Assembly (NCBI GenBank): GCA_029962745.1 | Contig: CM057161.1 | Location: 6,833,876-6,897,875 of the forward strand | Length of the DNA: 64,000 bases | Direction: 5' to 3' | Origin: Echinometra lucunter | Taxonomy: Eukaryota; Echinodermata; Echinoidea; Camarodonta; Echinometridae | The notes under the pieces: model-generated | Told to the model about the DNA's origin: nothing | Databases searched by the model: none | What the model saw: the letters and a program-made list of their open reading frames with translations, nothing else | Program-made: the position numbers and the translations under genes | Shown: positions 1-12,600 of the stretch, in pieces | How positions within the stretch are numbered: position 1 is the first letter of the stretch | Layout of the letters: every line of letters begins with the position of its first letter

Positions 1-271
1 TGGGGTATGAGGCAAGAAAAAAGATGTTGCCAAGGTAGGAGACCATTTTTTTTTTTTTTGGTCACCTAGCTGCAAAAAGCTGTGGCCCAATCAAATTCTT
101 AAAAGGCTAGCACAAAATATGTTGTCATGAGTTTGTCTCCACAACTTTTGACAAAACTCTCTTTTATTTGAGAGGTGACATGTAAATGAGGTGGTTTGTT
201 GTGCTATATCTGAACACTAAAATGTTGCGGGGATTTATTGCGGGGGTTTGTCGCACCACATCTGAACAAGC

Positions 272-364
272 TTAAAGCAGTTGCAGTAGAGACACTTTGA
301 GATTGCAGAGTGCCTTTGCCACTGTCAGACTGCTTGTGGTTCCATACTTAAGGACTTGTTCAAC
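272..364 (-). pseudogene. decayed partial duplicate of THOC2 exon 11
   Basis: Read on the minus strand, this segment encodes [16 protein letters not shown], then KVSLLQLL and a TAA. The real exon has [16 protein letters not shown], then [11 protein letters not shown] similarity over about 85 bases is clear, but there is no good acceptor, the 5' half of the exon is missing, and an in-frame stop follows. It most likely arose by local duplication within the gene. A rare alternative exon is less likely. Confidence 0.7.
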
Positions 365-445
365 ATCTTTTTTTTTTTCATGCAAATTCCCCCACTCTTT
401 GTTTACAAAGAACTAAAAGTTTCAAGCAAAATAGTCAAGGCTCAC

Positions 446-618
446 CTTTTGTAGAGCGGCTGCAGAAGTGATTCTATAAGGTTGCACAGAGCCTTGGCTA
501 CAGTAGGATTGCTGGTGGTTCCATACTCTGGGAGTTTGTCCAGGAGTTTCTTGGCATGTACCCAATCTCCAATCAGGATCATGGCCTCACATAGGCCTAT
601 CTTCTGGTTATCAATTAC
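446..618 (-). CDS. THOC2: THOC2 exon 11 (last in window)
   Basis: Encodes [20 protein letters not shown], then [20 protein letters not shown] and [17 protein letters not shown], ending in phase 2. The acceptor is ATAACAG and the donor AAAG|GTGAGC. DNQK.GL.EA...IGDW is conserved. A degraded second copy of its 3' half lies just downstream at 272-364. Confidence 0.92.
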
Positions 619-3600
619 CTGTTATGACAAAGGAATGAAGTTTGGCCATTTTTTTCATCACACTGGGCAATAGCCATATGTCTCCCCACGTTCATGTGCA
701 ATCATTCTTGCAAGTAAGTTGTAATGTTTGACCTCATTTGACCTCTGACCTACATATGTGACCTTGGACCCCAAATAATAATGAGGTCCCTGTAAGCCAT
801 CTACCATCCAAGTTAGGTTACAAATGGGCTTATAGTTTGAAAGTTACCAAACCCAGTAAAAACTTTCAGGTAAATTTTAACAATTGACCTCATTTGATCT
901 TTGACCTACATACATGACCTTTGATCCGCAAACCACATTGAGGTCCCTATAGAGCATTTACCATCCAAGTTTGGTTCCAAACGGACAAATGGTTGCAAAG
1001 TTATTCAAGTTTCATGAGTGTCATAGATGGACGGAAGCTGCTAAGGATCCCTTAGTCTCGCTCCACCTCGGAGGCCTGACAATAAGAATCACTTTAATTA
1101 CATTACTCTTTTACTATCCAGAAAGAAGAGAGTTGGAAAGAGAAAGAAAAAGAGGAAGAAAAAGAGGAAGAAAGAAAGAGAGAATGGGAAGGCAACATAA
1201 CAAGAAGATGATACAACCCTCTTCAACACACATACACTGGCCACACTCGGTAGTCATTTCTCTCATATTTCATCTACTTTGTAGAGTGTCAACTACATGA
1301 ATGGTCAACGGCCTCATAAGAAATTGCGATGCCAAAATAACAGGACACACAGGTAGAACACTTCACCTTTCCGTATCTTATAATATATTGATTAATAGCA
1401 GTCTCTGTTGCATGCAGATATTATTTTCACCCAACTTTCTATCTTACATAGCCACTGTGATGCTTTGAGGCTGACAGGATCATGCCTATGCAGGGGCTAT
1501 GATAATTCAGCTACTCTACCTTTGTAAAAAAAAAAAATAATAATAAAAAATACCATAGTACCCATAGTAGTTTGATGGTAATTTGACAAAACTACCAACA
1601 AATCATGGTAATTTCATGGTACTCTGCATGATTTGATAATTTGGTCAGATTACCGTGGGTACCATGGGCTTTTTTACAAGGGTAGGTATATATGTGGAAT
1701 TTGGCACAACAATAACTGTTTTGAAGTGGATAACATTATTCAGACCCATATTATGACATCAGGAAGATACTTTTCTACACTGTTCAAGTCAAATCATGAG
1801 ACAATCAAGATAGAAGACAAACCTGTTCATCCTTATCCTTTTCCTTGTCCTTGTCATCTTTCTCGTCCTTGTCAGCCAGCACGGCCATGCTCATCTTCCT
1901 AGCGTATTGCCTAGCATCGATGATCTCCTGTTTATGAGCTCTGAAGATGTCTGCATCAGATGGAGCAAGCTGGAAATAAGAAGCAAGAGGAAGAGACAGG
2001 TTCACTGATGCAATCAAGTCATAATACCCTACTTCTACAACTGCCTACACCTTTTGCAGATTGATAGTTTTGTTGTTAATGCTGTCAGGAGATAGATTAC
2101 ATGTGCAGATCATGAGATGTATGAATATCAAGCAAGTTCCTCAGATGCTATTAGAATGCTTAGCCTTTTATTTACAGAAATGAAGAAACCCTTGATCACA
2201 AGTAACTTGTAAAATAAATACCGCTAAGTAAATTCAGATAAAGAAAACAGCATTTGTTTTGCTTCTTTTTTTCCCCAGAAATATCCGAAGATGAATAAGA
2301 AAATCTTGAAGGTTGTAAAGATCATCAAATATACTATTTTATGTTCATCATGAATTGGCAGCTTTATTCTGTTTGATATTCTACCAACAACTTGGTCATT
2401 TAACTGTGGTATCAAGCAAACGACAAGGTCCATTTTCTTTTAACCCATTGAACACTAAGCCCAAGATAACTCGAGCTGGGGCCCATGGAAAATGTGAGTT
2501 CTACTGAAATCCAATCATGCTAAATGGCTTAAAGGGGGTACCCAATGCCGAAACAATGTTAGTTCATTTGAAAGAGCATGATTTTATCAGCAGAAAATCA
2601 TCTGCCTAAAGTTTTTTAAAAAGTCGTGTTGCCAAGGAAACCCCCAAATGTGGTATGATTTCCGGATATTTTTGACCCCTCAGCTGTGACCCAATTTCAA
2701 CTGGGTACCCACTTTGACGTCGAAATGACGTCAAAGTGGGTACCTTGTCGCGTAATTCTAGCAAAATGCGCGCAAGGTATAATACATATTGTACAGTCTA
2801 GCGCGCAGCACAACTGCAATGCGCGAAGCTGGGTACCCACTTTGACGTCATACCTCATACTCACATTTTTGGGTCAACTCTTGATTTTTCATGAGAAAAT
2901 TAGCCAAAATGCATTGATTTCGATTGAAAAATCATCAAAATTTTAATGTTATTCTTCTTAGAATTCTATTCTCGATCACATATCAAAAAATATTTTACCA
3001 TTGTGTATTCACTTTAAATACAAAAGGACCTGAAAATTACACTCTTTTTAAACGTTTCTTTATGCCTGAATTTGGTCAAGGGAAAGAGACAGGGGCTTTA
3101 AATAAGAAAATGGCGAAATCAAGAGCATGTGTGAAGAAATACAAAGTACATATTTGATAGCATCACGGTCACAAATATAAGAAGTAACTTGGAGCTTACA
3201 TGAGGGTATATGTCATCTAGCTCCACAATATGATGTTGTAATAACTGGGCTGCAACCTTGTGAAGAGACTGTGGAGTACGAATATTCTCTTCCTGCAAAA
3301 GAAAAAAAAAGAGAAATATTTAATAAAAAAAAAAAAAACACCAAAAGCATCAAAACTAAAAGTGTATCAATCGACACTTTTACAATTACACTTCACATCA
3401 ATCAAATTTTCATGAATTTAGTACAAGGAAATTTCGCAATATCAAGGTGACAGGCATGTATTGCACATAACTCATGCTGACATAGAGCATATTTCCACCA
3501 TTTCTTTTTGGTCTTTTATTCTAGAGTTCTATATGAAAAGAAAGATTTATGTTTGTTCTGGTAAAAAGAAACATTACCTGCTATCACTAGCACCTGACTT

Positions 3601-6600
3601 TGTGCAAGTTTTTTTTTTTTTAAGCACACATGTACACGCTGGTAACAATATGCCTATAGCACGTTAATTTATTTGATGTACGATAGAAGAGCGATGTAGA
3701 CAAAATGCCTTGCTCAAGTGCATTAAAGTGCTGTGCTTGGGATCAAACCCCGATTCTCACGTTTCCAGTCAAGTGCCTTTAACCACTGGACCACAGCATC
3801 TCTATGACTTCTTGCAAGTTGATGTCATTAATCCACAATTATATTTCAAGGGCCATTTCAAGATTAATTCTCAATCACCTTTATATAACTGGAACTTTGC
3901 CCCCTGAATACAGAATTCTTGTATTTCTATAGGCTTAATACAGGAGCCACCGAGTACTGGTAGATAATGGGTTAAAAAGAAGATTGAGTTCTGGGAAAGT
4001 AAAAAATAATTTGGGAGCTATCTCAGTCTTTCCATGTCAGTTAGGAAGCATATCATAGTAAAATTTCCCCTAGAAAGGATTGCTCTTTAAATGCCCTCAT
4101 GTTGGAAATACAACAAGAAAAAGCTGAAAAGTTTTGGTGTAACATTCATGCAAGATTTGTGTGTGGTCCTTTGTGCTCATTTCTTTGAGCATTGCCAGTA
4201 CCTTTAGGGGAAAGTAAGTGAATTTCCTGTCAATTCGATAATGTCCAAATCTCTCACAAGACACCTGTGTTTATATATAACTAATCTAACTCTCCCAGTT
4301 GCTTTGGAACAGTTCTTTCACCTTATGATTTCGTGACCAGAACTCGTATTTATCTTTAAATCTTGATGACATGACACAAAGTCAGAGGGTCACACATGTA
4401 AGACAACTTTCCTACAAATGTTTTCACAATTGATTCACACTCGCCTTGTAAAACTGGAACTTGAATCCAAGGACCTGGCACACTGTCAGCGGGTCACACA
4501 TGTAAGACCTGAGGAGTGGTACAAATACACGGTCTAGCTCTGGAGCTGTCTCAAAGGCCTCAAGGATGATGTCCAGGACTCGGTTTGGATCCAAGTCAAA
4601 TCCACCTGGGAAAAAAAAAAGTGCAGGGAAGTGTATAATTAACAGGATATAAGAACTGGCATTCATTGGTTTCCTTTATGAAAGCTTGCTTTAATCTGCT
4701 ACATCACATGCACATCATGACCTTGCACCAGGACCCCACACCTGCACTTGTTACAGTGGTCATGAACTTCTCCTCAATCACACCCAAGCTCTGGAAACAC
4801 CCTTCCCATTGAAGTCTGTGATGCCCCTTCCTTGGATTCTTTTAAGTGTAGACAAAAACATATCTCTTTTCTTCTTACTTTAGTTAACTTCCATGTTTTC
4901 TGTCATTTTATAGCATGTAAGAATTAATGTAATGTAAGGCATGTAATTTAGGGTAAGGTAGTGTTAACATTTATCAATTTTATAAAGCACATCAAAATGT
5001 CGTATGTAATGTGCTATATAAATGTACTTATTATCATTATTATTACTAAAATTAGAATGAAGGGGAGAATTCAAACCAATAAATTTTTATCTAATAATTA
5101 TTCAAACAACATCAAGTCCAGAGTGTACTATAAATACTGACCCAAAGCAAGAAATTCACCCTTCCATATATTCTTTCCTATAAGATAAATGACAACTGTA
5201 TTATGTAAAATCATATTTCTTTGACCTATATTCTTCACTGAAATATACTGCAATCCATGAACTCACCTAGATAACTGTATACTCTGTCTATCACTTTTAC
5301 AATAAAAATGTACACTAAAGATGATAAATGAGACTGCGTCTCCAATATGCCTCTACCTATTCAGTTAACTTCATGGCCCAAACTGTTCTAGAATTATGGT
5401 GAGAATAAGAAGAAAAACCTCATCATTAATATTCTTGCAGGGCCCTCTGGGAGAACAGTACTTAGTACTGAAGAGGCTACCCTGGGTAAACTAGACATAT
5501 TATTATTATTATTATTATCATCATTACATGTTAAGTGACCTCTTTGACCTTTAAACCAACAACCCAAAGTCTGATCACTTTGTCTCCTCATAGTAATGGA
5601 AATATTTCAAACTGCTTTGAAAATCCTGAAAGCCATGACAAACGCATTCAAATCGCCGACAAATAGGAAAATGAATAAAGGGAGAGATTAACAGTGCTCA
5701 TACTGCACGGGAAGCCATGATATCTACATGTAGGTGTTTCTTTTACCAATGTGCAGAAAATATCCCACACATTTATTTCTTGACAGATGTAAATGTGCCA
5801 ATCAAGATAATGAAACCAGGATGTGAGAAGTGAAAGTGAACAGCCACATACCTATAAGTGCTTTGATGGTCTTTGAAACCTGGGAGCTCGTGGAAGGATC
5901 AACTGTCACCTGGGTGAGTTCTGAAACAAGCTTAGCAAACCCTTCACTCTCTTCTCGTAGGAGATTGAACTTTTGTTGTTTGTAGCTGAATAAATAAAGA
6001 AGGAAATATAGGGGAGAACAGTTATCATTAATCAGTACTGAAGTTTGACAATGCTACCTGGACTTAAAGAGGAAAGTCTGCTGCATAAGTTACTCACATC
6101 TGAACACATATAAAAGCTAGAACATGGATTTTTATAGACAGTATGACAACAAAAAAGGAAAAATTTTCGGACATTTTCTAAAAATGTAAATGCCAGAATT
6201 TACCTCAATATAGTTTTATTATTCCAAACATAATTCCAAATTACGAGCTCACAATCTAACTGTCAAGGATAGCCTGATTTCTGAAACCAATAAATGTTAC
6301 AACTTTTATCTGCTGAAAAGATAGTATGTAGCTTTTGGTCACCCCATCATGACTCATCTTTGAATTAGAATAGGATAGGAAATATTTCTTTTTCTAGCTC
6401 CAGATATTTTAAGACAAAGATTAATCTGACTTGAGGTCTTCCTAGAAGAATATTTAACTCTTTGAATGCTCATTTAATATTGAGGAGAAAATAATGACAA
6501 TTGTTCTTTTGATATTTTCTTTAAATTCTACCTCCTTTTTTGCTGGTAATTATTCTATATCACTTACACACACTGGCTACTTTTTTAGTTTCATTCGTAC

Positions 6601-9600
6601 AGTGGTGAAGGAGAAAGCTACCCTTGTAAAAAATTACCATGGGTACCATATTAATTTGATGAAATAACCATCAAATCATGGTAATTTGATGGTATTTACA
6701 AGGTACTTTCATGGTTTTGATGGTAATTTCATAAAAATACCATTGTACAATGGGACTTTTTCTGCAGCGTAATCATTACGATTGTTCAATTCAATTGTAT
6801 GAATTTGCGCTGATGTGAAAAAAACGCTCAAAGAGTTAAGAATTTACACTTGCTTGAAGGAGAAGTAACAAATTTAGACTCATTGGCCCATATTCACAAA
6901 GGGGTACTAAGTTAAACCATGGTTTAAATCTGTGGTTTAACTATGGGTAGCCAAATGTGACAACTTTGTCTATGCTGTTATGTTCCTTATGTTTACTGGA
7001 CCTCTGGTCTCGTACTTTAACGGTCAAGAAAACTACTGTACTTATTCCACCTTTTTAATAGTTTCAGTACCAAAACTGCTGATAAATTGAACATCTACTG
7101 TTGGAGATTTGTGTCACGTTTGGCTACCCATAGTTAGACCACAGATTTAAACCATGGTTTAACTTGGTACACCTTTGTGAATACGGTACATTAAAGTTTT
7201 CATTTCTGTATGTGAGGGTTGCAGACTATTCCTCCAGATACAGCGATACTCACAAGAGTTTTGTCTTGAGTCGCACATATCTCTGAGCGAAAGCTTGCTT
7301 GTTTGAGAGAACACTGATGGCATCCAGGGTATCATTGTCCAATCTCTCCTTCAAGAGCCCACCATCAAGGAAAGCCTGTATTTCAATTCAAATAATGTTT
7401 AATAATTCATTCCATCCTCATCCTCATACCTATTTACATGAACAAGTATCATCATTACACTTTAGTGTACCTTCATTTAACTTGTATCTCTATTGACTGC
7501 AGTGTATTGTAACTGCAGTTTTTGTAATGTGGTTAAGTATTTCAGAATTAAACATACAGTAAAAGCCAATTATATTTCTTAATACTGTAATTCCATCATA
7601 GTAATTAAGGTAACACAAGTAATATAATGTATTAAGTATGCATCTTTTAATTTATATACATATACATGTAAAGTGCATGAAATATTTAACGCAATGTGCT
7701 ACATAAATGTAAAAATTCCTATTTTTATAATTCATATTATTGTTACTATCATTCAAATTTCACATGAAAACTTGATACAGCATATGACTCATAGCACACT
7801 TCAATCACTTCAGTCCACCTTCACTTTGATTCCTCATACAAATATATTTGAATAAAATCTAGTGAAAGCTCTAATTTCAACTGTTTCCACTACTTCCAGA
7901 ATTTGATGAAAGATGAAAATCAATGCAGAGTCCCATCTTATCAACCAGATATGTTGCCAAAGTATGGTACCCGAATTAACGCGAATGCGACCATTTTCCT
8001 GAGGGGCGCAGCCCCGAAGGAAAATGGTCGCATTTGTGATACTGAAGGCTCCATAGTTTAACCAGACCCTCTCACGGATGTATATATTGGGTTTATATCT
8101 GTCATCTTTAGTAATAGTTAAAGTGCAGAATCTCCACTCCTTAAATCAGAGATTCTGCATCTGTAGATATTAGTATAACATTAGCGCTGTTTCTAAATTT
8201 AGCAAAATGATGACATCATCATCACGCCTTGGCGCCTAAAACAACAGACACGCACAAATTAATGTCATCACAATCAAGTACGCACTTTTTGCGTGATGTC
8301 ATACGCCGTCAATAGTATCCGTAAATAGTAGGCCCCAATGAACTATTAACGGCTTGTGACGTCAGATGTTACCTTCCATGGCAAATTTGCTCATTTGCAT
8401 GATGCTGGTGAGAACTGCATTTTATCACATGATGTGCATTAGACCGATCAATTGCAGAGCTTCTTATCTATAATATATATAAATCTTATTAATCTCTATT
8501 CTATCTAGTTACACTTGAATGGTTGCACTATACATACCGAACATGCTGTGAGAAGAGAGATTAAATTCTCCTTGCATGTGTTATCCTCCCTGGATGTTGT
8601 TTCAATGTCTGAAATTTCAAAACAACAGATCATGTATTACAGAAACAATTATTTCTAGAATGGTAATTTTACCATGATTCATGAGAGAAATATCATCTTC
8701 AAATTACCAATTTCCTGTGCAAGAAAATGACTTATAAAATTTTTACCAATCACTTGTTCTAGTTAGGAGGAATATGGATAGAGATTTCTGTACTCTTCAT
8801 TAATTACTAGCTCTACAGGAACATTTTCCCTGGGGATAAATAAAAAGAAGCTTTTATAATGATTATGAAATTTCAATTACAGCATTTAGGAGTATACACA
8901 GACTTTTCAATCTTTCCCATCTTACTGTTGGATAATGTAATTTGAACAATGCTGATATGAAATTACTTTTATCAGTGCTACACTACACAATGTCAGCTAC
9001 CTACCTTTGATATTGAAAACATCTACCAAGATGGAGGAAACCCCTGGATGGAAATCCTAAAAAAAATAATAATAAAATAAGACAAGTACTTAACATACAT
9101 ATGATGATAAAGAAAGATGATTCTTGGTAGAAAGCATATTAACAACTGGTGGCAAGAATGAATCCTAGAGTTGCCAATTTGAAATTGATTGCAATAAAAA
9201 AATCGTAATTTCTTATCCTTCATCCAAACTATACAACATAATGCAGTAGTATAATTTATGAAGCACTTACGTAAACTGAATTGTTGTTCCACATTGCTTT
9301 GCACTATTTTATTTTCCTAGAATTTCCACTTATGTTTCTTTCATTTTTCTTCCTACATGTATATTAGGACAAAGTTGATGTCAAGGCGGACTTCTCCTTT
9401 AAATGTAATTATATCAATATTTCAATAGGGATTAATGTATATACTTTTCTATTTCTTTACTTTTTATTTCATTCAAAACGCCCCATTGCTACATACCTTC
9501 AAAACAATGTTAAAGTCCCAGTTATTTAAATCTGTATAGATTTTCTGAATTGATTTGCCTCTTGTAATATAAATTTAATCGTGGTGCTGCTGTCCCAGCT

Positions 9601-12600
9601 TTCCATTTGGTATAAGGATAGAAATTTACTTAATGGCTGCGGGGACAACAACAACACAGCGCCTAGAAATAGTATTAGGCGCGTTACAAATGTGCTGTAT
9701 TATTATTATTATTATTATTATTATTAAAATACTCACCACAATAGCACCAAGTGTTGACACTGCATGATCTTGCTTCAATGTTCCCTTTATCGTCTGATCT
9801 ATCAGATCATATAGACCTTTACTCAATGCTGAAAAAAAGGTTTTTATACAAAGGTTCAGTACACACATATACATGATTCTTCTCCCGACAAGTGCATACC
9901 ATTCGTTTGGAGCCACAAATGCATCAACTCTTATCATTTTATACATACTTAATGCCCTCTGGCTTAAAACAGACAATATTTAATTCTAGCACTTCAGCAT
10001 AGATTTTTCACAAATAGCTACTTCATTAGAATCACCGTTTCCACTGATTCCTGTCTCAACAGTTTAGATTTTTCATCCTAAGCATTAAAAAAACAGTTGG
10101 TCTTTTTTTTGGGGGGAGGGGGGTGGGGTCATATGTTCATTTAATCAAATAAAATCACCTCTAATTACAAATAATTGGAACATGATTGCCAATTTCACAA
10201 AAAAAGCGATGTACGACAAAGTAACATAAATTCCACCATATGAAGCCGCCAAGTAGCCGGAGAGTAACCCGCCTGAGACACACCAGCAACATCATCCAAG
10301 CCAATGGAAGGCCAATATACCCTGCCCAGACCAGGGCCAACAAAACATGTTAACTCAGAGCAGCTGGTGGTTTATTCATCTGGCAAGATTTTAGTTTTAA
10401 AAAAAGCATCATAAAGTGGAAACTCGGTATAAAGAGATCTGATATAACAATATTCCTGATATACAAGGTAATATTCCGGTCCCAGCTCTTTATCTTCCAC
10501 TGTTTTTTTTAACCCTGACATAACGATATTCCTGCTATAACAAGGTAATTTTGATGGTCCCAAGGACCTCGTTATACTGAGTTTCCACTGTAATGTAGTG
10601 TTGGATTGGTGCCCAGTTTGTTCTTGGATCAGGCGATTCAGATTTCTATTTCCTGTTTTTTCTCTGGGCATTTTTGTGACAAGGTGGTACTTCTGTTATC
10701 AGTCAGCCAAATAAAGGACCCATGCCTGTAATTTCTCCTGCTTCTTTTCCTTATTATTTCCAGTCCTCTAAAGGTGCTTTCACACACGATGCGACAGTGT
10801 GGTAACACACTGTAGCGCCACACTGTTTTGTCTTCACACATGATGGGACTTTGTGTCACCACATATGCTAATGAACGCGCATTAACGTGTCAACTCTCAA
10901 TAAAGAGCATATTGTCAAAACTTGCGCAAGCAATCTCATGGCAACAATTTTTGCGCTAACTTTTTAAAAATTTGATTGGTGCGAATTTTTTGTATCTAGG
11001 CAGCAAAAAAAGTGTGTCCTGCCTCGGCGACATTTTTTTGTTGCCCTATACCCCTATAGGCTTGTACAAAAAGAAGTGTGGTGACACAGTGTGTTACCAC
11101 ACTGTCGCATCATGTGTGAAAGCACCTTTACTTTCTTAGCCTTATTTTTTCCATTGCATGGCCTAAGAAATTGCATTTCCATCTGTATTTTCCTTCTCAT
11201 AATGAAGTAGAAATAAATCAGTCAGGTATTCATCCACTTTGTAGATATACTGGTTATTACCAGGATAACTAGATGAATCCTCGACCGCGCACGGTCGGAG
11301 TTTATGCCTCCGCCACTGCCAGATCGGAAATATGTGGCACATTCATGTTGATGTTTTTATTTTCATGTATAAAATGACATCTTTGACCTTGTGACCCCAA
11401 ATCTAATGAGACTTTTATGAGACTCCCATACTCATATATGAGCCAAGTTTGGAGATGAACCGTCACAGAATTAAGTTATCGCAAGAACAAGCAATTTTCA
11501 TGTATATAATGACCTCTATGAACTTCGACTTTTAACCTTGAGACCCAAAAATCTAATCACATCATTGTCCCTCCCATATGCATACATGTGCCAAGTATGA
11601 AGCTGCTCCGTCAAATGGTTGAGTTATCACAAAAACGGACCATTTTTATGTGTATTATTACCTCTATGACCTTGAACTTTGACCTTGAGACTCCAAAATC
11701 TAATCAGATCATTGTCCCTCCCATATGCATACATGAGCCAAGCTTGAAGTTGATCCGTCACACAGTTCTTAAGTTATCGCGAGAACGAAAACTGGACGGA
11801 CAGACACCCCCTCCTCCCAAACTATGCCAATCGTCTTGAGCAGGTATAAGGTATAGGTTATCTCCATTTACATCCTAAAACTCTTAAAGTGATTACACAA
11901 TGGAAAAAGTTTTTTTGATATATGATCGAGAATAGAATTCTAAGAAGAATAACATTAAAAATTTGATGATTTTCAATCGAAATCAATACATTTTGGCTAA
12001 TTTTCTCATAAAAAGTCAAGAGTTGACCAAAAAATTTGAGTTTGAGGTATGACGTCAAAGTGGGTACCCAGCTTCGCGCATTGCAGTTATGCTGCGCGCT
12101 AGACTGTACAATATGTATTATACCTTGCGCGCATTTTACCAGAATTGCGCGACATGGTACCCACTTTGACGTCATTTTGACGTAAAAGTGGGTACCCAGT
12201 TGAAACTGGGTCACAGCTGAGGGGTCAAAAATATCCTGAAATCTTACCACATTTGGGGGTTTCCTTGGCAACACGACTTTTAAAAAAACTTTAGGCAGAT
12301 GATTTTCTGCTAATGAAATCATGCTCTTTTAAATGAAATAATATTGTTTCAGCATTGGGTACCCCCTTTAAGGGGAACCTTAACATCTCTAACATCAGTC
12401 TTTTGAACTGCTTTTTCTCAAATGAACTCTTTTGAAAAATCTGAATAATGATAGGAAACTAATCCTCAGCCATCTTGCACCGATCTTTTCATATTTGTAA
12501 ATATGACATATACCCATCAGGGTAAAAAAAAATTCTCACAAGAGCTTTTCTTCGAAAAAAAAAAACTTTACAGGGAGCTTTGTTAAATTTTAATTACTGA

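Noticed and set aside
4424..4444. GT donor at gcga|gtgtga for THOC2 exon 8
   Set aside because: It would break the reading frame with the next exon and add residues absent from the family; the GC donor fits both.
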